Part shown: in pieces, positions 14,567-22,719 of the stretch | Numbering within the stretch: the first letter of the stretch is position 1 | Layout of the letters: each line of letters opens with the position of its first letter | DNA from: a virus | DNA length: 38,269 bases | IMG/VR virus record: IMGVR_UViG_3300036790_000824 | Coordinates: 1 to 38,269 of that record | Direction: 5' to 3' (one strand) | Translations under genes and position numbers: made by a program | The notes under the pieces: generated by a model | What the model was told of the DNA's origin: nothing | What the model saw: the letters and a program-made list of their open reading frames with translations, nothing else | The model's database searches: none

Positions 14567-15336
14567 CCCGCTCGTGGCATCCCTGAATCCTGCGTGCTGA
14601 TCCGGGGCGATTTGGGGTTATTGCCGAAGATCGCCACTCGCGCCTTACGTGCCGCGTCCGCCAGCGATGCCGAAACCGGACGATTCGATCCTGCGCAGAG
14701 CATCTCGGCGAGGGTGAGCATCAAGCCATTGCGGTAGCCTTGCGGAAGCGTTCCCGGCCCTCCGGGGCCGCCGATGGGGTCTTGAATATTCGTGAACTGC
14801 GCAACCGTCTGCCAGATTTGCAAGCGCACCTGATTGCCCGCATTCGGCACCGGCCAGAAATAAAGCGAGCCATCCGGGTTGGTGGGATCGTAAAAAAGAT
14901 CGGTTGGAACATTCGTCTGAATGTTTTTGACCTGATTATTGGCCCACCATTCTTTGTCGCGGAGGTTCATCGGCAAGTCCACCACGCCGACCGAATCACT
15001 TTCATTCAGTAATAGCGCGGCGGATTCGATTCGCACGGGACGCGGCGCACCGTTGGTTGAGAAGTTCGCCAGCACACTCGGCCCGATCAGATGCGGCGAA
15101 ACTCCCGGCACCAGTGTGTACACATTGAAGGCATAGGAATACACGAAGGCCCGCAGCGAGGCCCAGTAGTCCGTCAAATAATTAAATTTCCGGAATCCCC
15201 ACTGGGCTTCTTCGGGGTTATTGTTTACATCTTCGCCCGGCGCCCACGCGCCGATTTCAATGAACGCATCGGTGATGATGCTGCTCACCGTATAGGAAAG
15301 CGGCGGAGGCGGCGGAACTGAAGGGCCGGTGGGCAT
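14497..15336 (-). CDS. Head completion / tail accessory factor, P22 gp4-like
   Basis: 279 aa, longer than P22 gp4 (166 aa). After a Pro-rich leader (about 12 residues), the helical domain reads S-S-I-I-T-D-A-F-I-E-I-G-A, then E-E-A-Q-W-G-F-R-K-F-N-Y-L, typical of adaptor proteins that dock under the portal. Middle motifs K-E-W-W, V-P-T-D-L-F-Y-D-P-T-N-P-D-G and L-Y-F-W-P-V-P are shared with gp4-type proteins of many podoviruses. C-terminal 60 residues are likely disordered (S-G-M-P-R-A-G-Q-K-S). It should bind the portal ring and receive the gp10-like hub encoded downstream. Confidence 0.75.
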   Translation of the reverse strand: MPTGPSVPPPPPLSYTVSSIITDAFIEIGAWAPGEDVNNNPEEAQWGFRKFNYLTDYWASLRAFVYSYAFNVYTLVPGVSPHLIGPSVLANFSTNGAPRPVRIESAALLLNESDSVGVVDLPMNLRDKEWWANNQVKNIQTNVPTDLFYDPTNPDGSLYFWPVPNAGNQVRLQIWQTVAQFTNIQDPIGGPGGPGTLPQGYRNGLMLTLAEMLCAGSNRPVSASLADAARKARVAIFGNNPKSPRISTQDSGMPRAGQKSGTIADFNWATGGVPGGRPE

Positions 15337-15342
15337 GGGTTC

Positions 15343-15370
15343 GCTTTTCGATTAACGCTTTTCGATTAAC
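15343..15370. repeat. 14-bp perfect tandem duplication
   Basis: GCTTTTCGATTAAC occurs twice with no spacer (15343-15356 and 15357-15370). The second copy contains the TAA stop codon (15366-15368 on the minus strand) of the 177-aa gene, so it probably arose by recent slippage in the short intergenic gap before the gp4-like gene. Confidence 0.85.
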
Positions 15371-15899
15371 GACGACGGCGCGGGCGTGATTCCTGCTCTG
15401 CGTCCTGCGATTCCGGCGCAGCATCATTCGCGTCCGCAAATCCGGCCAGAGTTTCGTCGGTTTGCGCGGTTGCTGCGGCTTCAGCTTCACTTTGCTGCGC
15501 GAGCAACTCTTCATCTTCCAGATCATTCACGGTGATGGTTTCCGGGCGCGTGGCGGCGGCCATTTTCACGGCGGCGATGCCGTTTTTCACCTGCGAATAG
15601 TCATGGTTGAGTGATGGCTCTTTCTGAAAGCCCTTTTTCTCCGCGAGCTGCAACTGGCGGTCATCGTGAACCGTGACCACATGCCCCGTCTGGTGGTGAT
15701 AGACCATGCGCGGGAAGGGGTTATTCCGGTAGCGATTCACCGGAGGTTTCGAGAGATCAAACTCTTTTCCTTGTCCGCCGGAGATGAAGGAATCGAGCAA
15801 ATTTTTCAGCATGTTCTGCTGTTCCGGCGAAAGGTTCATATTGTTAAGGTTCTGCACTCCCGCCGATTTGTCCGCGGCGAAAGAATTTGTAGGTTGCAT
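15366..15899 (-). CDS. Hypothetical virion-associated protein with acidic/basic tail
   Basis: 177 aa from ATG 15899, supported by AAGGAG 6 nt upstream; the reading frame stays open further upstream but without a better ribosome site. A Met/Asn/Gln-rich helical N-terminus (N-L-S-P-E-Q-Q-N-M-L-K-N) leads to a compact region at about 55-100 with R-M-V-Y-H-H-Q-T-G-H-V and V-T-V-H-D-D, which looks like a small beta domain. The Ala/Glu-rich tail ends in a run of five Arg with one Pro. It lies between the coat-region genes and the gp4-like gene. No family is recognised. Confidence 0.6.
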   Translation of the reverse strand: MQPTNSFAADKSAGVQNLNNMNLSPEQQNMLKNLLDSFISGGQGKEFDLSKPPVNRYRNNPFPRMVYHHQTGHVVTVHDDRQLQLAEKKGFQKEPSLNHDYSQVKNGIAAVKMAAATRPETITVNDLEDEELLAQQSEAEAAATAQTDETLAGFADANDAAPESQDAEQESRPRRRR

Positions 15900-16044
15900 T
15901 TCAGTCTCCTTGACTACTTTCAATAATGTGTCGCGCACTCGTCCGTTGCGCGGAACTCCGAGTAAATCGAATTGCAGCGGATGCCGCTCGTTGCGCGTCT
16001 TCTGTGTGCTTTCGTTGAGTGGCACGGAAATCTTTTTGAAATCG

Positions 16045-16116
16045 GCGGGGCTTAATCAGGTTCGATCAAGCCCCGCGTAGCCCGTCATATAAGGGGTGTG
16101 AAAAGAGGACGACGGG
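16045..16116. promoter_or_regulatory. Two consecutive inverted repeats in a 228-bp gap
   Basis: A 9-bp perfect stem (GCGGGGCTT at 16045-16053 with AAGCCCCGC at 16068-16076) has a 14-nt loop. It is followed by a second inverted repeat (CCCGTC at 16081-16086, GACGGG at 16111-16116). Neither strand shows a T-run after the strong stem, so it is not a standard intrinsic terminator. It may be an attenuator or processing site that changes expression between the coat/secreted protein block and the tail genes. Confidence 0.5.
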
Positions 16117-16127
16117 CAAACAGCGTT

Positions 16128-17117
16128 CTAATACAACTCCCAGTACGGGCCGACAACCGTTGTGAATGTAGTCGGGACGGTAAAGGTTGAAGCAATCGTG
16201 CCGAACACCTGCCCAGTCACAGCTTTGGTCGTGGTGTTGTCTCCTTGCCCGGTGGTCAGCATTTGTAATTTATCCGTGGTTCCATTCGATTGCGCGCAGG
16301 CATAGTACTTGGCAGGCCCCACGACGTAATAGGGAGTCGTAAAGGCATATTTCTGCCAAGTGCTGGCACCTGACGTGGTGGCTCCGGCTGTGGCGGAATT
16401 GGCAATTAAGTTTCCCGTCCCGTCGTAAAGAATGACGAGATGTTTGTCGGTGCCTACGGTCGCACCGTTCAAAACACCTAAGCCGGTCACATACTTTGAA
16501 GCGCGAACATCGATTTCCGAGCAGTACATGGACGTAGCCGCCGCAATCGCAGTGTTCGTGCCGCAACTGGTGTACGCCGTACTGCAAGGTGTCACCTGGG
16601 CCGCAGTGAACGTATTCGCATTCAATGAACTCAGCGAAGACACCCACTGTCCGCCCACGCAATCGTTGATCGTGGTCGGCTGCCCCACAAGCCCAAAGGC
16701 AATCACCGGCAAATAGTTGTTATTGATGCCGATGCTTGTCCGGGAGCAGGAGCCGGTCGGTTGCACGGTCACCGAGAATGCGATGGCCGGGCCGACAAAG
16801 ACAACTGTGCCTGATGCGTGCGGGGCTGCGCTGCCTAAAGTCTGGTAGCCGCGCTGCACGGTCAAGGTAGTGCCGTTCACTGCATTCACGAATACCGCTT
16901 CGCCGGTCGAGCCGGAATCCGCGATATAGAGAACGGTTGAGCCCGCCGTGATTCCACTGGCCGAGGCGACAACAATGTGTGTCGTCGCGGAGCTGGAAAT
17001 CGCGGCGGAAAGCGTGGTGGTTGTGAGTAGCGTCTGTGCGTCGGCTGAAGGAGCCAGGACTGCCAGAGCCACGAAGGAAAACAGGGCAAAGAGTATTGAA
17101 ACGATTTTCTTTTTCAT
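16128..17117 (-). CDS. Secreted putative decoration/fibre protein with Sec signal peptide
   Basis: 329 aa from the ATG at 17117. It has a classical signal peptide (M-K-K-K, hydrophobic core to about residue 21, S-A-D-A, cleavage before Q28). The mature chain starts with Ser/Thr-rich strands and an I-T-A-G-S-T-V-L-Y-I, then T-L-T-V-Q-R-G-Y motif seen in phage structural proteins. Cysteines occur as C-S, C-G and C-S-T-A-Y-T-S-C pairs. The C-terminal 120 residues (V-T-G-L-G-V-L-N-G, then K-Y-Y-A-C-A-Q) look like a beta-sandwich carbohydrate or receptor-binding module. It lies immediately after the coat gene, a place where podoviruses usually keep head proteins, so an export signal is surprising. 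Confidence 0.65.
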   Translation of the reverse strand: MKKKIVSILFALFSFVALAVLAPSADAQTLLTTTTLSAAISSSATTHIVVASASGITAGSTVLYIADSGSTGEAVFVNAVNGTTLTVQRGYQTLGSAAPHASGTVVFVGPAIAFSVTVQPTGSCSRTSIGINNNYLPVIAFGLVGQPTTINDCVGGQWVSSLSSLNANTFTAAQVTPCSTAYTSCGTNTAIAAATSMYCSEIDVRASKYVTGLGVLNGATVGTDKHLVILYDGTGNLIANSATAGATTSGASTWQKYAFTTPYYVVGPAKYYACAQSNGTTDKLQMLTTGQGDNTTTKAVTGQVFGTIASTFTVPTTFTTVVGPYWELY

Positions 17118-17184
17118 GGTTGGTTTTGGGATTTCTTTCCACTCAGAGATTTCAAGTTTCAGGAAATACCAATTCTCCTTTTCC

Positions 17185-18426
17185 TTAAGCTCCCAACAGC
17201 GCAACCGCGCAGTTGTCTTGGTACAGGTTGCCGAAGCCGACGACCGTATCGAAACGGTGAATCTGCATCGAGCGGACCGGGTCCCATGCCTTCACGAAGC
17301 GCACCGGAATGCCAGTCTGTTTATCTTCCGCCTGGGATTTCGCTTCCACCGCCTTCGGCAGATAGAAACGCATTCCCACAATGGCGAACGCCTGGTCGCT
17401 GAGGGCCAGACCCACAGTTCCCAGAGCAGCGTTCGGGTTGGTGGTTCCGGGCCAGAGTGTCAACGCGGCCCCTGTTGCAGGCAGCGAATCCACGTTCTGA
17501 TACTGCGAACCAGGGCCATAAATCGCGGGCAAAATGTTGATGGTGTCCGCGCCGCCACTCAGGATGTAATCCTGCGTCACGGTGAAGGTCTGCACCTGCG
17601 CCGGACCGGGAATACGCCGCGAGCGCGGGTTGACGAAGTTCACATTGGCAATTCCGAACTTGTCGCCAGCCTTGATCGTGTCGTTCGCCGTTCCGGTGAT
17701 GACCAGAGCGCTTCCGCTCTGCCCGGCGCCAGTGATGGTGACCGCTCCCGCCCAAGTCCCCGCCGTGTGGTTGTACAAGTTCTGCTCTTCAAACACGTCG
17801 AAGGTTTTCAGCTTGCCCATCGCTCCCTCTTTGAACGCCATCGTGATGTCGTCCGAAGGGTTAAAGAGCGATGTAACCGGAGTGTTGATGGAGTTGGTCT
17901 GCATCGAAGAGGAAATCAATGCAGCGCGTTTCTTCGCCAGAGCCGAACCTGCCTTTTGCAGCAAGCGGGCGCGGGCCTGATCCAAAAACACGATGCTCGT
18001 AGGATCAACGCCGAGGGAGCCGACGATCTGCGAGGTGTTGTTCTTGGCGAACATGGCGGCGCGGGAGTCAATTTCGTTCGCGAGCTGCGCGCCGGCAGGT
18101 TCGAGGTACTCTTCGCGGATCTCTTCTTCCGAGCGTTCCGCTTTCACCGCGGCTTCGTAATCGTCCCACTGGAAGTCAATGCCAAAGGGCTGATCGAGCG
18201 AAATCGTGGTGGAGATCCGGTCAATGCCTTGCGGGTTGTAGCCGAGGCCGTCGCGGATGGTGAACTGTTGCGGGAATTTCACCTGAATAGTGCTTCCCAC
18301 GGCGAAGGTCTTGGTGTAGTCCTTCTGCCACTTATTGTTGAAGTACGCCGCAACCTTCAGCATGTTGAGCAGGTTGCGGAGCACGTCCATGGAAATCCAG
18401 GACGTGTTGAGGAATTGGTTGGCCAT
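17185..18426 (-). CDS. Major capsid protein, P22 gp5-like coat
   Basis: 413 aa (P22 coat is 430). Typical gp5-family features are the N-terminal W-I-S-M-D-V-L-R-N-L helix, F-A-V-G-S-T-I-Q-V-K-F-P and the E-E-I-R-E-E-Y-L-E-P-A helix of the HK97 fold core. An inserted beta domain lies near 215-300 (V-T-I-T-G-A-G, D-T-I-K-A-G-D-K-F), and a late P-V-R-F-V-K-A-W-D-P segment follows. It forms the icosahedral shell with the scaffold encoded 2 bp upstream. The 3' neighbour is the secreted protein gene. Confidence 0.88.
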   Translation of the reverse strand: MANQFLNTSWISMDVLRNLLNMLKVAAYFNNKWQKDYTKTFAVGSTIQVKFPQQFTIRDGLGYNPQGIDRISTTISLDQPFGIDFQWDDYEAAVKAERSEEEIREEYLEPAGAQLANEIDSRAAMFAKNNTSQIVGSLGVDPTSIVFLDQARARLLQKAGSALAKKRAALISSSMQTNSINTPVTSLFNPSDDITMAFKEGAMGKLKTFDVFEEQNLYNHTAGTWAGAVTITGAGQSGSALVITGTANDTIKAGDKFGIANVNFVNPRSRRIPGPAQVQTFTVTQDYILSGGADTINILPAIYGPGSQYQNVDSLPATGAALTLWPGTTNPNAALGTVGLALSDQAFAIVGMRFYLPKAVEAKSQAEDKQTGIPVRFVKAWDPVRSMQIHRFDTVVGFGNLYQDNCAVALLGA

Positions 18427-18428
18427 CT

Positions 18429-19502
18429 CTATTTTCCTTTTTTGCGACGTGCGAGTTCGCGCTGATTCATCTCGCGCTGGTAAACCTCGAAGTCGCCTTC
18501 TTCGGCTGCCTGCGCCGCTGCGTCTTTAACGACGGCACCTTTCCCATTGGTCTGGTGCGGCGGGCGTGGGGCCTGGCTGATGGGTTTCTCAGAAGAAGAG
18601 GAAGATTTGTCGCCGGATTCGCCGCCGGATTTCTCGGCTTTGTCGCTTGCGAGTTTGAATGCGATCTCCGAAAGCGCGTAGGCCGCATCTATCGGACTCA
18701 TGGCGTTGATCTGATCTAACACCGGGCGGTTCGCGCCTAAGTGGTAAAGCACATCGGTGCCGTTGGGACGCGAGAGGATAAATACGTCCACAACCGAGCC
18801 TTGCTTGATGGGAAGTTCGGGATTCAGTGCGACGGATTCGTAGTCGTTATACTTCGACTTCGCCGATTCGACACGCTTTCCCCACTCCGTGGCGATGGTC
18901 TGCTGCGCTTGCTGAAAATCGCGTTCCTTGGCCGTTTTCGCCGACGTTTCATTGAATTCCCGGACAGCTTCCTTGCGGTTCCACTCGTCTTTTGCATCGT
19001 CAAATTCTGCATAGGACGAATACTTCGGCTTTCCGGTTTTCGCGTCAACGTCGTCAATCTTCGGCTTGGGATTTGCGGCAGTCTTTGCTTCGGTCTTCGC
19101 TTCCGTCTTGGTTTCGGCGGCAGGGCGTTGCTCTGTCTTGCCCGCTTCCAGACGGTCTAAGCGTTCGCGGAGCTTCCGGCTTTCCTCACGCGATTCACGC
19201 AGTTCGCGCTCCCGTTTTTGCCAGCGGTTTTCTCTGGACTCCGGGGACTTTTCCTGCGCCGCGCTTTTCTTCTCTTCCTTCTGGGACTTTGCGGCTTCCG
19301 AGGCCGCTGCGGTTTTAACGTCGTCTTCTTCCGAAGACGTGGGTTCTTTCTCTTTCGGTTTTTCCTCGTCCGCGGTTTCTTCGGACGGCAGCACTCCGGT
19401 TTTCCGGTATTCCTTGTCAGTGGGCAAGATGACCGAATTCGGAGTGCTTAATTCTTCAAATGACGCTGCCGAGGCGTCGGGAGTGACGGGCCGTGTAGCC
19501 AT
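18429..19502 (-). CDS. Scaffolding protein, P22 gp8-like
   Basis: 357 aa, highly charged and helical as expected for a scaffold. Residues 45-125 are Lys/Glu/Ser-rich and disordered to coiled-coil (R-E-L-R-E-S-R-E-E-S-R-K-L-R-E-R-L). A middle K-Y-S-S-Y-A-E-F motif precedes a second coiled region, and residues 215-285 form a folded-looking block with V-D-V-F-I-L-S-R-P-N-G. The tail is basic (R-K-K-G-K), matching coat-binding ends of P22-type scaffolds. ATG 19502 has AAGGAA upstream. It is encoded directly before the coat gene and after the portal, as in P22. Confidence 0.82.
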   Translation of the reverse strand: MATRPVTPDASAASFEELSTPNSVILPTDKEYRKTGVLPSEETADEEKPKEKEPTSSEEDDVKTAAASEAAKSQKEEKKSAAQEKSPESRENRWQKRERELRESREESRKLRERLDRLEAGKTEQRPAAETKTEAKTEAKTAANPKPKIDDVDAKTGKPKYSSYAEFDDAKDEWNRKEAVREFNETSAKTAKERDFQQAQQTIATEWGKRVESAKSKYNDYESVALNPELPIKQGSVVDVFILSRPNGTDVLYHLGANRPVLDQINAMSPIDAAYALSEIAFKLASDKAEKSGGESGDKSSSSSEKPISQAPRPPHQTNGKGAVVKDAAAQAAEEGDFEVYQREMNQRELARRKKGK

Positions 19503-19576
19503 GATTTGTTTCCTTGTGTGGTGAGTGCCGGATGTGACGTGAGACCGGCGGCGCGTGGTGGTGCTAAAGTCTGGAA

Positions 19577-19798
19577 ATGAAGTTATTCCCGCCCTTTAAT
19601 CTGGTCATCGAGTTGTCCGACATCCTGACGTTTGGGAAGAGTTCCGAAAAATGGCAAGTGATTGAACTGGCCGAAGATGGAAGCTCGTTCACGATCATGT
19701 CGGTGCGAGACAATTTCCGAAAAGTAAAAATCATTCTGCCGGTTGATTCTGCTCCTGCTGTTGTTCTTGCGCCGCCTGCTGCTGTTGAGCAGCCATAG
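19577..19798 (+). CDS. Small plus-strand protein (73 aa), unknown
   Basis: 73 aa, with a beta-rich pattern (L-V-I-E-L-S-D-I-L, W-Q-V-I-E-L, S-F-T-I-M-S-V-R, V-K-I-I-L-P-V) that resembles a compact SH3-like barrel, and a Pro/Ala/Val tail that lies antisense to the 3' end of the portal gene (68-bp overlap). The ribosome site is weak (CTGGA). It occupies the 74-bp-plus gap between scaffold and portal genes in the opposite direction. Only moderately certain to be a gene. Confidence 0.5.
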   Translation: MKLFPPFNLVIELSDILTFGKSSEKWQVIELAEDGSSFTIMSVRDNFRKVKIILPVDSAPAVVLAPPAAVEQP

Positions 19799-21941
19799 TC
19801 GCGGCGGCGGTTTCTTTCGCGTGTTGCTGATCGCTCGCCTGTAACGCCGCTTCGTGGGCCGCGCCGTGATTTTCCAGCCAGAATTCCTTAAACATCTGAA
19901 TACGCTCGGCGGAATCCTGAGACTTCGCTTGCACCTCGGCGATCAGGACCTTAATGTCGTTCGACAACTGCGCCATCTTCTCGTCGCTCTCGTTCTTCAT
20001 TTGCTGGATGGTCAGCTTAGTTTGCTGCTCTAAGACTCGTCCGGCGCGGTCGGCGTGCAGCGCAGCATTCTCCTGCTGTAAGCCTTGCATCTGGCCTTGC
20101 AGTTGAGTAATGGCGGCCTGCGCTTCGGGTGGAAGGTTCCCGGTTGGCGGCGGATCGAAGACGTCGGCAATCTCTTTGGCGATGGGGCCGAGTTCGGGGC
20201 GCATCCGGATTCCCAGGGCGAACACTTTCGCGGCGGGCGTTCCCGGCTGCGGCAGGTTCGCCATGTTCTGAATCAGGGTATCTACGAAATCATCCTGCAT
20301 CTCGCGTTCAGAGTCATAGCTTGGCCCAGAAGCAATTGTTAAATCGAAATCACCTTTTCCGGTGTGAAGATGATCGTCCGGTAAACCCTGCACGTTATAT
20401 GCGCCGTCTTCGCCCATCGGGTGCGAAGTGTTCCCCACAATATGTAAAGTGCTGCGCGTGCCGTCCGGCTGCGCCACGGGCATCTCCCGCTGCGTGTCCA
20501 TGATGGGAGTGATGAGTTCATTGATCTGCCAGCCGAGGTTGTGTAGATAGCCGTTCTCAAAGTTGTCGAGGAATGCTTGCGTGCCAATGTCTTCCTCGTT
20601 CTGAATCTTTTCTAAAGCCACGCCGGATTTCTGGTTGGCGCGTTGCGCGGCGGTCGGCAGGGGACTGATTCCCATCGCGGCTTGTAAGGAGCGGCCCGTG
20701 GAATCCTTTGCCAGCTCGTATTGTTGAAAGTTGGCTTCATACTGCGGGCGACTCGGCGGCGGGAGCGCATTCTGGCCGGTGGCATCGGTAATCGCGTCAT
20801 ATTCAACGAACGGATGCGGAACTTTATTCAACTCAGTCCAGGTTTCGCGGTCGGTTTCAAACTGTCCACTTGCGCCGACGAAGGGAACTTTCGGCACCAG
20901 TCCGGCTTCTTCCGCTTCCTGTGAGGCAAGGAAGTCGAAGAGCATCTGCGGATCTCGCGCAAATCGCACCAGTGAAAGTAGAGTTCTCTTCGCCGAGCCG
21001 CCTTCGGTAGTCCACCGCTCCGGGCCAAGGCAGGAGATGATCGGGATGCGCGAACCGGCCCAGGGGATCTCATCGAGAATTTCCACGCCATTCGTCATGT
21101 ACTGCACCACGCGGGGAATCTGCACTTCACGTTCTCGGACAACCTCGAAACCATCGTGCAGCTTCAGTTTCTTGTAGCGGCGGTCGCGCTCTTCGCTGGT
21201 CAGCTCATCCTTGAAAACAATCTTCTGGCCTTGCGGAGTATTCAGCAGTAAAAGGGTGCGGATGTCTTTCTCGATCTTCCAGTACTCGGCGCGGACAATG
21301 TAGTTGGTCTTCACCCAGTCGGAAATATTCAGTCCGTTGACCGCTTCGCCTTCAAAGTCGGTGATCTCCGCATCCGGATAGAGTGACTCGAAATCTTTTT
21401 TCAGGATGATGTCGAGCAGAAAGGCGTCTTCGATGTCGCAGGCGTTGGGCTGTTTGTAATAAGGCGAGATCAGTACGCAATCGGGGTTGGCGATGGGCTT
21501 GACGAGAATTTCCTGATCGAAGCTGGAATCGTCCTTGTACTCCGTCCGGATCACCGAGAAGCCGTAGCTTCTCTGCGCGGCGCTCTCCGCGGCGGGAATA
21601 TAAACCGCTGTCGGCGCGTTCGATTTATCTTCAATGCCGCGAATCACACTCGAACGCTTGGCGGCGTCCTGGTCATTGGCCCCGTTGCCTTTGGGCGTGA
21701 CCTGAATTGCCCGTTTCGTCTTTCGTAGATTTCCCGTGTACTGATGTAGATATTGATTGATCTGGTCGAGGTGAATACAGGGACGTGCCGCATCTTCGCG
21801 GGCCGCACGGTCGCTCGCCGTCCACGGGCCAAGGGTGGAGATGGCCTGCATGTCAGCAGAGCCTTCGTCGCGAGTGGGCTGCCACTCGTTACGATAATCG
21901 GAGTACTTCTCTCGAATTTCTTTGGGTGTAGGGGTGGACAT
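19731..21941 (-). CDS. Portal protein, P22 gp1-like
   Basis: 736 aa (P22 portal 725). Recognisable blocks include R-P-C-I-H-L-D-Q-I-N-Q-Y near 55-66, K-R-A-I-Q-V-T-P-K, the S-Y-G-F-S-V-I-R-T-E-Y segment and A-N-P-D-C-V-L-I-S-P-Y. These are followed by the wing and stem regions with P-W-A-G-S-R-I-P-I-I. A long Gln/Ala-rich helical C-terminus (from about 610) corresponds to the P22 portal barrel. The dodecamer is the packaging channel and docks the terminase and gp4-like adaptor. The tRNA gene lies just upstream on the other strand. Confidence 0.88.
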   Translation of the reverse strand: MSTPTPKEIREKYSDYRNEWQPTRDEGSADMQAISTLGPWTASDRAAREDAARPCIHLDQINQYLHQYTGNLRKTKRAIQVTPKGNGANDQDAAKRSSVIRGIEDKSNAPTAVYIPAAESAAQRSYGFSVIRTEYKDDSSFDQEILVKPIANPDCVLISPYYKQPNACDIEDAFLLDIILKKDFESLYPDAEITDFEGEAVNGLNISDWVKTNYIVRAEYWKIEKDIRTLLLLNTPQGQKIVFKDELTSEERDRRYKKLKLHDGFEVVREREVQIPRVVQYMTNGVEILDEIPWAGSRIPIISCLGPERWTTEGGSAKRTLLSLVRFARDPQMLFDFLASQEAEEAGLVPKVPFVGASGQFETDRETWTELNKVPHPFVEYDAITDATGQNALPPPSRPQYEANFQQYELAKDSTGRSLQAAMGISPLPTAAQRANQKSGVALEKIQNEEDIGTQAFLDNFENGYLHNLGWQINELITPIMDTQREMPVAQPDGTRSTLHIVGNTSHPMGEDGAYNVQGLPDDHLHTGKGDFDLTIASGPSYDSEREMQDDFVDTLIQNMANLPQPGTPAAKVFALGIRMRPELGPIAKEIADVFDPPPTGNLPPEAQAAITQLQGQMQGLQQENAALHADRAGRVLEQQTKLTIQQMKNESDEKMAQLSNDIKVLIAEVQAKSQDSAERIQMFKEFWLENHGAAHEAALQASDQQHAKETAAATMAAQQQQAAQEQQQEQNQPAE

Positions 21942-21955
21942 TTAGAATTGCGTTA

Positions 21956-22043
21956 GGAGAGTTGGGTGAGAGGTTTAAACCAGCACACTGCTAACGTGCC
22001 GAAGAGTAATCTTCCGCCAGTTCGAATCTGGCACTCTCCGCCA
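21956..22043 (+). tRNA. tRNA-Ser (anticodon GCU)
   Basis: An 88-nt class II tRNA. The acceptor GGAGAGT (21956-21962) pairs with ACTCTCC (22033-22039), followed by G and an encoded CCA. The D-arm is GGT/ACC with the conserved GG. The anticodon loop CTGCTAA has GCT at 21990-21992. The anticodon stem has one A-C mismatch at its base. A long variable arm (GAAGA/TCTTC) and a perfect T-arm (GCCAG-TTCGAAT-CTGGC) confirm serine identity, reading AGC/AGU. It is antisense to late transcription and fills the gap between the portal gene and the 224-aa gene. Confidence 0.92.
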
Positions 22044-22044
22044 A

Positions 22045-22719
22045 TTACTGAATCAACTTCTTCGCCGAGCACTCCGGGCAGATCGCCGAATCCTCAATGA
22101 CCCATCCTGCGAGTCGTGCTTTGGTATAACCGTCTTGCTCGTCCCAGGCGCGAATATCTTGCCGCCGTCCACACTCTTCATTGGAGCAGGTGAGTTTTGT
22201 GGTGAGTCGCGAGGGAATGTGCTGCGGACAGTAATCTTTACATCCATCCGTGCGCCAGCCTTCGGAGTGAAAATCTTTCTCGGCTTCCTTGCGGTTCCTG
22301 CCGCGAAAAACTTTCGTGGTCAGGCAGTGCGCGCAAACCGCTTCGAGGCCGCCTTTCGCTTCAAAGACATTCTCCCGGATGGCGTTCTCGGCCATCTCCG
22401 TAAGCGTTGGCGTTTTAAATGCCTTCGGGTAGGCGCTGCCGTCGAAGGTGTCCCACTGCTCGCGCTCCGCTTTCTCTTTGATCTCGCGTTCGTACACATC
22501 GAGCGGCTTCGGCGTGAAGCGAAGATGGGGACGGAGCGCGTCATAGGCGATCTGCCGCTGGTCGGGCGCGGTGGACATCAGCAGGCCACGGAAAGAGTTG
22601 TGGTTCTGGTAGAGCACCGCGATCTGGGCGAATAAGTTGACATCCTCAATACCGCCAAAGCCCATCTTTTTAAGCTCATGGCTGATCTTGAGGCGGTCTT
22701 TGGTCTTCATCAACGGCAT
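22045..22719 (-). CDS. Hypothetical protein with C-terminal zinc ribbons
   Basis: 224 aa. The N-terminal 60 residues are helical (L-F-A-Q-I-A-V-L-Y-Q-N-H). From about residue 130 come several metal-binding pairs: C-A-H-C, then C-P-Q-H, C-S-N-E-E-C and C-P-E-C near the end, i.e. at least two zinc ribbons. Related phage proteins near the portal are of unknown role. Its ATG abuts the stop of the gene upstream (TAAATG). Confidence 0.65.
   Translation of the reverse strand: MPLMKTKDRLKISHELKKMGFGGIEDVNLFAQIAVLYQNHNSFRGLLMSTAPDQRQIAYDALRPHLRFTPKPLDVYEREIKEKAEREQWDTFDGSAYPKAFKTPTLTEMAENAIRENVFEAKGGLEAVCAHCLTTKVFRGRNRKEAEKDFHSEGWRTDGCKDYCPQHIPSRLTTKLTCSNEECGRRQDIRAWDEQDGYTKARLAGWVIEDSAICPECSAKKLIQ

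Noticed and set aside
16045-16076. Strong hairpin as an intrinsic terminator
   Set aside because: No T-run follows it on either strand; kept only as a possible attenuator.
16948-18465. Long open frame (505 codons) on the plus strand
   Set aside because: It is antisense to the clearly recognised coat gene, with Arg/His-rich composition typical of a mirror frame in high-GC DNA.
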